From: Lindgomyces ingoldianus
Taxonomy: Eukaryota; Ascomycota; Dothideomycetes; Pleosporales; Lindgomycetaceae
NCBI RefSeq assembly: GCF_010093535.1
Contig: NW_022985209.1
Span: 415,499 to 479,498, forward strand
Length of the DNA stretch: 64,000 nt
Direction: 5' to 3'
Notes under the pieces: model-generated
What the model was told of the DNA's origin: nothing
The model's database searches: none
Seen by the model: the letters and a program-made list of their open reading frames with translations, nothing else
Shown: in pieces, positions 36,805-49,689 of the stretch
Position numbering within the stretch: position 1 is the stretch's first letter
Layout of the letters: every line of letters begins with the position of its first letter
Translations under genes and position numbers: made by a program

Positions 36805-37316
36805 ACTATAAATAAAAAACACTTATAACTAAAAATTTTTAAGCATTCTACTGTTTAAAGGAAAATACTAAGTAATACTTAGTTATAACTAGTTATATAA
36901 GCATAACTTAGAAATTAACTAAAAGAACATAACTATCTAAACCCTAGAACAACATGCTACTATAACCTAGTTAGCATGCTATAGAAATAACTGCCTAGCT
37001 TATAAATAAGCAAAATAAAGAGCAGGCTAGTATCTAAAGAAGCAGAAACTAAAGAAGTTCCTCTACTAAGAACTAAAGGCCTACGCTATTTAAATAATAA
37101 AAGAAAAACTTAAGATGTTTATAAAAGGCTTTTTTATAGTTATACTTACACTTGAACTTTACTTTAAGCTTCAAGTAGCGCTTAATAAACATATTAGGCT
37201 AGTTTATTGTGCTAGTAAGTAGTAAACTATAGTGTAGCTGAATACATTTTAGAACTAACAGTATTTAGAGAGTAATTAAAAGTTTAATAATACTTTATTT
37301 TTATACCTATTATTCT
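36805..37316. other. AT-rich RIPped sequence
   Basis: Degraded repeat sequence; 37110-37220 resembles the interior of family B pogo elements but no ends were found. Confidence 0.4.
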
Positions 37317-37518
37317 TGTCACGGTCGGCATGCTCAAGCTACAAGCAAGAGGTGGTGTAACTCAACTAGATTAAACTAAGGAGCAGAGGAGCTGCTCTGC
37401 GAGTTTAATATACATGTGTGCCCCTGCCAAGGCGCTACTCGTAGCACTAGCGTGCTACTCGTTGCGCAAGCGAGGGAGCTGATGCCGCAGAGCATGTGAC
37501 GCAGTACGCGCCGTTACA
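37317..37518 (-). mobile_element. Solo LTR (202 bp), TSD ATTCT
   Basis: Inverted relative of 19265-19468, from TGTCACGGTCGGCATGC to GCGCCGTTACA. ATTCT at 37312-37316 and 37519-37523. GC-rich with little RIP. Confidence 0.92.
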
Positions 37519-37523
37519 ATTCT

Positions 37524-37825
37524 TTTATAAAGCTTATTAATTTTTAATTAGACACTAAATTCTAAAAATAAAAGTTATAAAAACTTATTTTTTTTATATT
37601 AAAATAAAAAGCATTTACTAAAATAAAAGTAATAGTGAAGAAATAAACATTTTTTAGATATATTCTAAACTTCTTAATAAATAGACAGAAGAATAAGTTA
37701 AGTGTTTCTAGACTATAAGTAATAGAAGATCTTTATAATCTTAGTAGACTTAGTAAGCCTATAATGTAGTAGATTATTAGGCTATATTACTACTAAAATT
37801 AGTTTTTTTTTTAAAGTGTGTTGCA
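37524..37825. other. AT-rich RIPped sequence
   Basis: Nothing recognised. Confidence 0.5.
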
Positions 37826-39301
37826 TGTAACAATTCTTATGAATCGTTCCATCTTAGGTTGCCTAGAACCTCCGGAAGGTCCTTGTATTAGCTCCAACCC
37901 TAACCTAGCCCCAACTCTGCCCTGCCCCCTGCTGTTACTACTATTCCCCTATGTATTTAGTTGCACCTCTCCCCTGTAGCTAGCTTAGTAGTTTTCTAAT
38001 ATCCTTTGTACAAGGCCTATAGGTGTTAATAGAATTCCTAGGTTATTAAGTCTCCACGCACTTCTATGTGCCTCTAAGTAGATTCCTACTGCATTTAGAC
38101 CTCTTGTCTTGCCTGCGCAGTTACATTATATTAGGAAACTTGCTTTTGCTAGTAGCAGCCTTAATTAATGTTATAGAGATTATTTATTTAACTATATCTA
38201 AGCCTAAGACGTGCCTAATTTAGTTTAAGTTGCAATACTCTACACTTTTACATTAAACTACTTAGTTATATAAACTAAATCCTAGCAACTTCTAGTTAAC
38301 TAAAGCCTTTAAGTTTAAAACTTTCTATTCTCTATAATTAAAATTACCTTTAGAAAAGTTATGTAAAGTGCGCTAAAGTAGAAACTTAGAGACTGCTAAT
38401 AACTTATTAGAATTAGAGGCAACTACTAATGTCTAACTAACTATCCTCCTCTCTCTAGATCCTTACGTAAGGATTTACAACACACTCTAGGCTTAGCTAA
38501 GGTAAGATGCCCGCTACTATAGCTAAACAACAACAGCTAAACCTGCTTCTACAGGACCTAAAACTATATCCTTATCCTACCTAATTTAAAGTTAACATTT
38601 AGCTATTCTAGTAAAGAACTGCTAGTTAACCTCTACTAACTACTAAATTAACTCTAATAATGCCTTAAATCACCCCTGCTACTCTAATAGCAGGAGACCT
38701 TTTCAGCACCTTTAACAATACCTAAATGTCACCTTCCTAACCGAACGCCTAAGATTAATACCTGCACAGATAGGAAGGAACAAATAGTAAGCCTTAATTA
38801 TTAATAGGCTAGACATCTATATAGATTACTATTAGAGTAGGCCTGCACACATGGCGTTTAGTTTAGAGGACACTGCTAGCAGTGCAAAGGAATAATTTAG
38901 AGCACAGACACGTAGCTAAATTAGACTAGTTTTAGTTTAAAAAGGTAAAGGACATAACAGCAATATTTCTACCCTAGTTGCTAATAGAGACTATTAGTCT
39001 ACAGAGAGGGGTGTAGTGTAATAATTCTTATAAATTGTTCTATCTTAGGTTGCCTAGAACCTCTAGAAGGTCCTTGTATCAGCTCTAACCCTAACCTAGC
39101 CCTAACTCTACCCTGCCCCCTGCTGTTACCCCTATTCCCCTATGTATTTAGTTGCACCTCTTAGTAGTTTTCTAATATTCTTTGTATAAGGCCTATAGGT
39201 GTTAATGGAATTCCTAGGTTATTAAGTCCCCACGTACTCCCATATGCCTCTAAGTGGATTCCTACCGCATTCAGACCTATTGTCTTGCCTGCGCTGTTAC
39301 A
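37826..39301 (+). mobile_element. Non-autonomous LTR element, 1476 bp
   Basis: LTRs at 37826-38125 and 39017-39301 begin TGTAA(C/T)AATTCTTAT and end (C/A)(G/A)TTACA-type. The flanks TTGCA (37821-37825) and TCGCA (39302-39306) differ by one C-to-T change, supporting insertion as one unit. A purine-rich ACAGAGAGGGGTG precedes the right LTR. The 891-bp interior has no retroviral domain trace or long frame, so it must have moved using another element's enzymes. A short GC-rich part is at about 38660-38800. Confidence 0.78.
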
Positions 39302-39306
39302 TCGCA

Positions 39307-39666
39307 CTATCTAATAACTAACTCTACTTCTTTATAATGTGCAGGTTAAGTTGATTATATAAGTAAATGTAGTAAAAATTTATAAGTAGTGAAATACTTA
39401 CTAAGCTATATAATCTAATTTTGTTTTCTATTTAGCTAAAGTTTAAAACAGTGTAACTAATTAATACTAATAATATAATCTTAAGAGCTAAGGTTTATAA
39501 TAATAACAAAAGCAGTTTTAGATACTTCTATAATTAATTTACATAAATAGGCAAATATACTAGTAGACAGAAACTTAGATTTAGTCTTAAAAACCTTCAA
39601 CTATAACTTTAAAAAGTAACTATTAGATAAGAATATAAAAGTATTAGAATAAAAATTTAGTAGTTA
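39307..39666. other. AT-rich RIPped sequence
   Basis: Nothing recognised. Confidence 0.5.
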
Positions 39667-40766
39667 ACGTACTTCACAGGCAAGTTGCTTACACACCTAA
39701 GTTGCTTACTTTTACTAAGACCCTACTAAACTACTCTTCCTACACTAATGCATTCCCTACAACACTACTTAGATGTGCTAAAAGAATGTTAGATACAGCT
39801 TACGCTCTAAGCTTTTAAATAAGACATAAAACTCTTAAAGAAATGTACTATAGCTATGTACAGAGTTCTATAAAAGACAATAAATAACTACAGCACTAGA
39901 CAACCTTTATAAGCTAATTCTACAGCTAAATTATAGAGGCTAGGTAATAAAAAGGAGCAGGTAATTATTAAGACTATACTTAAGCTATATGCGCAAGGAA
40001 TTTCCCCTTAGATAGCATTTATAGCTAATATAGCTAATTCTTTACGCGCTAAGCGTAATCTAGGCTATATTTACATAAACTAGCCTAGTACATTTATAAA
40101 GCGTTATTTAAAGCTTAAAGTAAAGTTTTAAGCGCAAGTAAAGTTAAAAAATATTTAGCTAATTATAAACTTTATCTTGCTAAAGTTGTACATGTTATTA
40201 TCTTAGATGCTATACTTAGCTTTAATATTCTCTATAAGGCTACACCTGCTCTAAATTACTCTAGAACTCTTGTAGAGAGCTCTTTTATAGTTATACTTAC
40301 ACTTAAATGTTACTTTAAGCTTTAAATAACGCTTTACAAACATACTAGGCTAGTTTATGTAAACATAGCCTAGATTACGCTTAGCGCGCAAAGAATTAGC
40401 TATATTAGCTATAAATGCTATTTAAGGGGAAATTCCTTGCGCATATAGCTTAAGTATAGTCTTAATAATTACTTACTTCTTTTTATTGCCTAGCCTCTGT
40501 AATTTAGCTATAGAATTAGCTTATAAAGGTTGTCTAGTGCTGTAGTTATTTATTATCTTTTATAAAACTTTGCACATAGCTACAGCACATTTTTTTAAGA
40601 GTTTTATGTCTTATTTAAAAGCTTAGAGTGTAAGCTATATCTAACATTCTTTTAGCGCGTCTAAGTAGTGTTGTAGGGAATGCATTAGTGTAGAAAGGGT
40701 AGTTTAGTAGGGTCTTAGTAAAAGTAAGCAACTTAGGTGTGTAAGCAACTCGCCTGTAAAGTACGT
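39667..40766. mobile_element. Fold-back pogo derivative, family B copy (complete)
   Basis: ACGTACTTCACAGGC...GCCTGTAAAGTACGT between TA dinucleotides. The terminal repeats contain two AAGTTGCTTAC units. The left arm (CACTAATGCATTCCC onward) reappears inverted at the right (GGGAATGCATTAGTG), giving arms of nearly half a kilobase that both derive from the 5' end of a pogo transposase gene. Best preserved of the fold-back copies. Confidence 0.85.
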
Positions 40767-40768
40767 TA

Positions 40769-41324
40769 TATACTTTAAAAATGTAATAATTATTAGTAAA
40801 ATATCTTAATTTACTATAATTATAATAGTTACTAGAAGTTGCCTGTCTTTTAAAGGCAAGTGTCTAGCTAGGTTGTCTGTAGGTAACTGTAGTAGACTAG
40901 AGTACAAACACAGGTACAGGTTAGAGTGCACTCGAATAGTATAACACTTTAGGTGTATTACTAGAAACTTTCTAAAACTAATTTACATTAGGCCTAATAT
41001 TAAAAAGTTAGGTGTAGTTAATTGTTTACTTTAAAATAGCAAAGGTATTTCTTCTTTTAATATTATAAGCTATTAGATAGGCTACTATATTCTTAAAAAA
41101 GCCTTTTTAAAAATGTTTAAAACCTAAGTTTAGTAATTTTAAGCTAGGCTGTATTTTTTATAAGTAACAGAACTAGTGTATTTTTAATATAAACTTTTTA
41201 ACAGCAGCACTAATAAAGTATGCTGTAAAGGTAAAAAATGCTCTTTTTTACTTATTTTTAAAGTGTAAAGTACTTATTATACTTTTATTTTTTTATTTTT
41301 TTATATTTTTAAATTAAAGGTGGT
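40769..41324. other. AT-rich sequence
   Basis: About 40840-40940 is slightly less mutated; no frame or repeat end was recognised. Confidence 0.4.
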
Positions 41325-41551
41325 TGTTAGTTAACCTAGGTTCGATGAAACGAACGTACGCCTAAGAGGCGTACTAAGAGGTAAGCAGGCCAAGATCTTC
41401 TTGTTATTAACTACTGCCCTCTCTCTTTATATAAAGAAAGAGGGATTTTAAGTAAACATAGCCCCTAACGCACAGGCTAGATAGCCAACGTTTCAGGCAA
41501 CCTAATTCAGCTGTACGCGTGTACAGACGCAGCTGTACTTATGTACAGACA
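41325..41551. mobile_element. Solo LTR (227 bp), TSD GTGGT
   Basis: TGTTAGTTAACCTAGG to ATGTACAGACA, with GTGGT at 41320-41324 and 41552-41556. Contains a TATA box in CTTTATATAAAG and short inverted CTGTAC units. Little RIP. Orientation not resolved because the box is palindromic. Confidence 0.88.
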
Positions 41552-41556
41552 GTGGT

Positions 41557-42280
41557 TTAATTTAGCTAGGTATTTAGGCTCTAGGTATTTCTTTACAATA
41601 CTAGCAGTGTGCCTCCATACTAACGCTATGCGTGCGCACTTACTCTAATAGCAATCTATATTAATGTTAAGTTTATCTATAATAAAGGCTTACTATTATT
41701 TAAATATAAGTTTTATACTATTTATAAAGTTTTTAATGTTAGGTGAGTATTTAGTAAAGTAGCTTTAAAAAACCGGAAAGAGTGTTTAAAAAGTTTTTTA
41801 CTATTAGTGTAGTAAAATTAATTTATAGTATTATTAAAAGTAATTTAGTACTTAGTAAAAGTTAATTAAGACTAATAGTTTTTAATCTAGTTAGATATTT
41901 AATTTATGCTTTTAATTAAGTAATTTCGTTTTAAAAGCTAGATTAATATAGCTTAACTTTAAATCTAGTAAGTTTTTAGCTTTAAGTTTTATAAAAAGAG
42001 GTTTAGCTATTAAAGTTAGTAGTTATTTAGCTTTAGTAGTAGGCATCTTGCCTTAGCTATAGCTAGAGCGTGTTGCAAACTTTATACTAAGCTCTAAAAG
42101 TAGTTAAAAGTTAGGCATTAGTAGTTATCTTTAACTCTAATAAGTTATTAGTAGTCTTTATATTTTTTCTTTAGCGCACTCTTTATAACTTTCTAAAAGT
42201 AATTTTAATTATCAGAGATAAAAAGTTCTAAACTTAAAAGCTTTAGTTACTAAAAGATCTTTAAAAGTCTATTTATAATA
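41557..42280. other. AT-rich RIPped sequence
   Basis: No gene or element end recognised. Confidence 0.5.
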
Positions 42281-42924
42281 ACGTACTTCACAGGCAAGTT
42301 GCTTACACAGCTGAGTCGCTTACTTTTGCTAATACCACACCCTAACAAACTCTATTATAGTCTCCAACAACCTGCCCTAGCCCTATATAGTACAGGATAG
42401 CCTAGAATATTATTTACATACTACTTCTACTTCTAACTTATATATTTGCACGTTATGCCCTATCTAATTGCGCTGTTTGCAGCGCCTTTAGGATAGCTAA
42501 CCTACTTTAGCTTACACTTGCTTCTTTGCTTTTATTTTATTACTATGTAATTTAAAATTCTTTAAACATCTTAAGTATAAGCTTTTTTAAATTATTAAAG
42601 TTTTTTTTACTTTAATCTACTTTTTTTTATATAATTTCTATTATGTAGCTACTTTATTAGCTGCCTAAAGCTTAAAAGAAATTATTATTTCAACACTAGC
42701 TTATATATAATTATTACTGCCTTCTTTAAGAGTTTTTTCAACACTTTAACTATAAAAGTTAGTAAATTATTTATATACTTTTAAATTTTTATTTTTATAA
42801 GTATTAATTATAACTTAGGTTTTAAGGTATTACTTAGAGTTTACAACTACTAGAGCTTATTATGTATAGATAGTAGTAGTAATAAAGTGCATAACTTTAC
42901 ATTAAGTTCTATTATAACCTATTA

Positions 42925-45900
42925 ACATACTTTACAGGCAAGTTGCTTACACACCTAAGTTACTTACTTTAACTAAGACCCTACTAAACTACTTTTTCTA
43001 CACTAATGCATTTCTAACAACACTACTTAAATGTGCTAAAAGAATGTTAGATACAGCTTACACTTTAAGCTTTTAAATAAAACATAAAACTTTTAAAGAA
43101 ACATGCTGTAGCTATGTATAAAGTTTTTTAAAAGATAATAAATAACTATAGCACTAGATAACTGTTATAAGCTAATTTTATAGCTAACTTATAAAGGCTA
43201 GGTAATAATAAAAAGAAAGTAATTATTAAGACTATATACTTAAGCTATATGTGTAAGGATTTTCCTTTTAAATAGCATTTATAGCTAATATAGCTAATTC
43301 TTTACACGCTAAGTGTAATCTAGGCTATATTAGCATAAACTAGTCTAGTATAATTAGAAAGTATTATTTAGAGCTTAAAGTAACATTTAAGCGTAGTATA
43401 ACTATAAAAAAGCTTTTTATATAAGTCCTAGAGTAATTTAAAGTAAGTTTAGCCTTATAAAGAATATTAAAGCTAAGTATAGTATCTAAGATAATAACAT
43501 ATATAACTTTAGTAAAATAAGCTTTATTATAAGCTAAATATCTATTAACTATACTTATACTTAAAACTTTACTTTAAGCTTTAAATAACACTTTTTAAAC
43601 ATACTAGGCTAGTTTATGCTAATATAGCCTAGATTATACTTAGTGTGTAAAGAATTAGCTATATTAGCTATAAATGCTATTTAAAAAAAATCCTTATACA
43701 TATAGCTTAAGTATAGTCTTAATAATTACTTTCTTTTTATTATTACCTAGCCTTTATAAGTTAGCTATAAAATTAGCTTATAAAAGTTATTTAGCACTAT
43801 AGTTATTTATTATCTTTTAAGAGACTCTATACATAGCTGCAGCATGTTTCTTTAAAAGTTTTATGTTGTCACGGTATCCTCCCCAGATCCCAGACATAAC
43901 TGTATTAGACGCGTACTAGAGTATTATTAGTGCACGTCTAACACAAACATAACATAACATAGATATAAACTTAAGCATAAACTACCTTAACACTAACTAA
44001 ACTTAGAACAGGCTTAATTTATACCTAAAGCGCTTAGACTTCTAAGCTAAGTATTTAATTACTAATTTTTTTTAAACCTTTCTGTTTCTTATATAATATC
44101 TTGTACTTACTATAATACTTTACATAGTAATTAAACTAGACCTCTGTAAAGCTCTATAACCTTACTTATACATAATTATAATATTATATTATGTTAAAAC
44201 TTTAGCTAAGAATAGCCTCTAAATCTAATCTAATAAGCTTAGTACTTATATAACTCTAAGCTATTAGAGTAAGCTAAAAAGCCTTCTAAAAAGCGCTTAC
44301 TTTATAAAAAAGCTGCTATGTTGTAAGCTTTAAAGCTTTTAAAAGAACTTTAAAGAACAGCTTTACATTATTAAGTAGTCTATTTCTGCCTTAACTTTTG
44401 TTATAGTAGTAAAAACTAAGAACTTACTAGCTTTAAAGCTTACTTAGAAGTCTAAAGATAGCTTAACTCTTTTTTACCTAACACTACCTATAACCTATAA
44501 CTTTTTTAACTTAGTAATAAAATCTAACTAACTCCCTAATCCCCTACTGTTTAATAGAAAACAGAAAGACTTACTTTTTTTCCTACATAAGCTTTAATAT
44601 AAACTTAAAGAAAACATAGACTAATTTCTCTTTAAACACTTCTAGTTACTATATGCCTACTTTTAACTTAACTATAATATAACAGCCTTAATTAACTTAC
44701 TAATAGATAAAAATATTATTAACTTAAATTAATTTATAGCATTCTTATAAGTAACTTATAAAGACTTAAATAAAAAGTTAATAGCCCTAAGTTGCCTAAA
44801 CACCTTATAATAATAAAAAAAAAGCTTTACTTTATACTTTACTAAGTTCTACTAACTTGCATCTAATATAGGCCTAAATAAAATAAGTCTAATTATAGCT
44901 CTATATAACTCTCTCTTAACTAAACTGTAACGCGCTATAGTAGAAGAACCCCTTCTAAACAACTTTAATGTGTATGCAAACCTAATTACTACCTATAATA
45001 ATAACATAAGGTTCCTCTCTGTATAAGCCCTAATACACCCCTAAACTAGCGCAGTTGCAAATAAGGACCCTAATATAATAAAAATTAATTTAAATTATGC
45101 TTTAGTTAGTTCTAGAAAGTGTAAAGATTATAAAAAAAAGTTAATGCTATAAGTGTAGTAAGTATAGTTATATTTTTTAAAACTACTTTATTTTTCTTTC
45201 TTAAGTTTGCGCAAGTAGCGCTGCTAGCACTTATTAAAAATTCTTACTATTCTAATTTTATTTTTATAAAAGCTTTAACTTGTATTTAAGCCTTAATTCT
45301 CTTTACTACTTTTAACGTAGCTATAGCTATAGCAGTAAGAGCCTGCAAAAAGGCTTGTCCTAGGGCTAAGTTGCCCCCTAGGACTAATTTAACACTAGAT
45401 CTCTGCTAACTTATAGGCTAAGTCCCCTACTAATAACTAAAAGTACTAAGTTAATATTTCTATATATTTATAATAAAGAACTATATTAGCCTTAATATAA
45501 GCTTTTATTAACTTAGGAGTAAACAGCATAAGTTATATTAATAAAAAACTAGCATATAAACTAAATCTTTAATTAACACTACTTACCTAAATAATTTACT
45601 TAACTAGATTTAATAGAAAATAACTTAAAAAAAGTTCTATTTTCTATACTATAACTATTATAATTACTTACTAACACTATAATAAGCAGATTAAGCTCTA
45701 TGTAATAAACATAAGACATTATAACTTAATCCTAGGACAACTATAGCTATATTAGCATAAGGTTGCCTTTAATTACTAAAAGTAAGTCTTAAACTTTAAC
45801 TCTTTTTAATGCTAAGATATATACTTATACTTACACCTAAACAACACTTAAGTAGCACTTAATATAAAAGGTCTCTAGACCTACTTTCTAATAACCTAGA

Positions 45901-48900
45901 AAAGAACTACCTAAGTAAGGCTAATAAGCTAGGCCTTTTACTAAAATAAGCTATGTAAAATAATTTAATAACTACTTAAACTTAAAAAAGAGAAAGCTTT
46001 TAAAAAATTTTTACTTACTTAATTTAGACATAAACTAGGACTTAAACAGTAAATAGACATCTGCTACATAGAACCTGCTCTATTTGTAACTCTAGCTTAA
46101 TAACTAGATTATAAAATCTATGTAGTTATAATTTCTAATATAGACTAAGCTCTAGCTTTCTAAAAATACACTAACTTAAAAATAATAGTTTTTTAAGACT
46201 ACTATAACCTATTACATGTCTTTTTTTAAGATAAGTTTAATAAGCTTTTAATATAACATCTATATAATTACTAAATAACTCTTAAGCCTAGTAAATAACT
46301 TAGTTATAGGCTACTATATAAGATGTTACTAAATAAATTAAAAGTGCTCTAAAAATACTTTAATAAGAACTTAAAAAAAAGGTTTATTTAAGCTAGCTTT
46401 TTACAAGTAGTGTTACCTATACTATTTATAAAAAAACTTAAGAGTAGGCTTTAATTCTACATTAACTACTAAAGACTAAATACTATTACTATTAAAAACT
46501 AATACTTAATTTCTTTTTTACAGGAAACCCTAAGCTAACTAAGTAAAGTAAAGTATTTTATAAAGTTAAATATTATTACTGCTTTTAATAAGCTAAGAAT
46601 AGTAAAGAGTAATAAGTAGCTAATAGTGTTTTAGACCTAATATAAACTATTTAAGTACTTAGTAATGCCTTTTAGCTTAGCTAACACGCCTAGTACTTTT
46701 TAATATTTTATAAACAACTTACTCTAACCCTACCTAGACATGTTCTGCACTATGTATATTAATAATATTTTAATCTATAGTAATAGCCTTTTAGAGCACA
46801 AACAGCATGTACGCCTAGTGCTAAAGGCTATAGAAGAAGCAGGTCTGTAACTTTATATAAACAAATGCAAGTTCTACTAATTAAAGGTTACATATTTAAA
46901 ATATGTAATCTCTATAGATAGCATTTAAATAGACCCTATTAAGGTTTAGACTGTGCTAGATTAGTAATACCTAAAGAACATAAAGAATGTTTAAGCTTTT
47001 ATAAGATTTACTAACTTTTACTAATAATTTATTAACAACTTTTTATAGTAAGTAAGCCCTATAATTACACTTACTAATAAAAAAATTTAATTTAACTTTA
47101 ACTTAAATTACTAATAGTTTTTTAACTAGCTAAAGAAAGCTTTTACTAAAGCTTTAATACTTTACTACTTTAACTTTAAACTACTAATACTTATAAAAGC
47201 TAATGCTTTAGACTATATAGTAGCAGGAGTTCTCTCCTAGACTAAGCTAGACAGGACTATTAGGCCTATTGCATACTTTTTAAAAAGAATAAGTCTTATA
47301 GAAGGTAATTATAAGATCTATAATAAAAAATTACTTACTATAGTACACTGCTTTAAATAATAGCAACCTAAACTAGAAGGTGCAGCGCATCTAATATAGG
47401 TTTTATCTAACTATAAGAACTTATAGTACTTTATAACTATAAAACAACTTAGCTACTAATAAGCTTATTAGTCTAAATACTAATTTTATTTTAATTTTAA
47501 GATTACTTATTATTTTAGTTAAGATAAAAAGAAACTAGATGCCTTTATAAGGCAATTCTAAAACATCCTTACTTAAAAAAAAGTGTAAAAAGCTTAACAC
47601 TAAACTTTGCTTTAACTTAAGCTATTTTTAGATCTTAACCTAAATAAAATAAATTAGATAATTAATTAAATTATTACTAATAAGTATTTAAATAATAAAT
47701 TTATCTAAAAAACTTTAAACCTACTCTAAAACAGCGCTAGTTAGTTAAAAAAAGTAACACTAGCTAACTATAAAAACTAAAATAGTAAGCTATATTACTA
47801 TAACTAACTTATAATTTTTAATTTTAATAAACTAAAAATTAAACTACTCTAAATTATACATAACTTGCTTATTAAAGGACACCTAGGCAGAGAAAAGACT
47901 CTTAACCTACTACAGAGAGAGTACTACTAGCCCCGCATGTTCTATACAGTACGCTAATATGTATTATGTTGCTATACTTACTATAAAGTAAAGGCCTCTT
48001 AAAAAAGGTATAATAGCCTACTTAAACTACTCCTAATCTTTAAATAAGCTTAGAAAAATATATTAATTAATTTTATTATAAACCTACCTTTATTTAAAGG
48101 GTATATAAATATTATAGTAGTTGTTAATTACTTAACTAAGTATTAACACTTAATACTATGTTTCTCTATAACTAGCCTTAATATAGCCTAGTTATTCTAC
48201 TAATATGTATAAGTTTACTATAGCCTGCCTAACATAATTATATTAAATAAAGGTACGCAGTTTGTCTTAGCCTTCTAGGACAAACTTTGTAAACAGCTCT
48301 AAATTATCTTCTATCTATTTATAGCTTTTTACCTAGAGACTAATAGCTAGACTAAGAACATAAACACTATAATAAAATAAGTCTTATAAGTGTACATAAA
48401 CTACTAGTAAGATAACTAAGTAAAATAGTTAGCTACAGCATAGTTTAAAGCTAATAATATAACATCTAAATTAATATAAGTATCTCTATTTTTAGTAAAC
48501 TATAGATACTACTTTTAAATAGAATTTAAACTACTTTTAAATACCTCCTAACTAACTTATTAATTTATATAAGTAATAGATGTAAATAGACTTATTAATA
48601 AAATCTAAAATATATTTAAATATGTTTATAAAAAGCTTACATAGGCTTAAGCTCTTTAATAAGAGTATATAAACTAATTTTAAACCCTTGCCCCTGTGTA
48701 TGCAGCTAGTAAGAAGGTCTAGCTAGACACTAGAAATATCTAAATAAACTAATAATTAAAGAAACTTAATTAGAAGAACCTTAGCCCTTTTATAGTAGCC
48801 TATATAGTCTTATTACACACTTACTAATTAATCCTACCTAACAGCATAAAGATACACCCTGTGTTCTACGTATTATTACTGCGCTAAGTAGCCCCTAAAT

Positions 48901-49689
48901 CTAACTATCTACTTAGATAGCTAAACTTGCCACCTAAACCTATTATTATAAATAATAAACTAAAATATGTTATAAAAGACATTAAATAGATCTAGTTTAA
49001 TAAGAAAAAATGTATCTATAAATACTTTATAAAATAGACTAGATATAACAAACTGTTGTAAGAACCTACAGAAGCCTTATAAAAGAACTTTGTAGTAACC
49101 TAATTTTACGCCTAATACCTATCTAAACTAAGCCTGTACCCTAATAAAAACAACTTAATGCTAGAACTACTAATGTAAAGAATTCTCTTCCTAATAAGAG
49201 GGGGGGTACTATCACAGTATCCTCCCTAGATCCTAGACATAACTGTATTAGACGTGTACTAGAGTATTATTAGTGCATGTCTAATATAAACACAACATAA
49301 TATAGACATAAACTTAAGCATAAACTGTTTTAACACTAACTAAACTTAAAATAGGCTTAATTTATACTTAAAGCGCTTAGACTTTTAAGCTAAGTATTTA
49401 ATTACTAATTTCCTTCTAAACCTTCCTGTTCCTTACACAATGTCTTGTACCTACTATAATACCTCACGTAGTAATTAAACTAGACCTCTGTGAAGCTCTA
49501 TAACCTTACTCGTGCACAATCGTAACATATGTCTTATTTAAAAGCTTAAAGTGTAAGCTATATCTAACCTTCTTTTAGCACATTTAAGTAGTGTTGTTAG
49601 AAATATATTAGTGTAAGAAAAGTAGCTTAATAGGGTCTTAGTAAAAGTAAGCAACTTAGGTGTGTAAGCAACTTGCCTGTGAAGTACGT
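42925..49689. mobile_element. Fold-back pogo derivative inside the previous element
   Basis: Ends ACATACTTTACAGGC and GCCTGTGAAGTACGT with TA on both sides. Without the chromovirus inside it is about 1.1 kb with the same inverted arms as 39667-40766. Confidence 0.85.
43867..49527 (+). mobile_element. Chromovirus, copy 2 (5661 bp)
   Basis: LTRs at 43867-44183 and 49210-49527. TATGT at 43862-43866 and 49528-49532. Closely similar to copy 1 throughout, including the purine tract, the YINNILIYSN reverse transcriptase site near 46750-46785 and the chromodomain at about 48955-49150. Independent RIP in each copy gives different stop patterns. Not functional. Confidence 0.95.
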
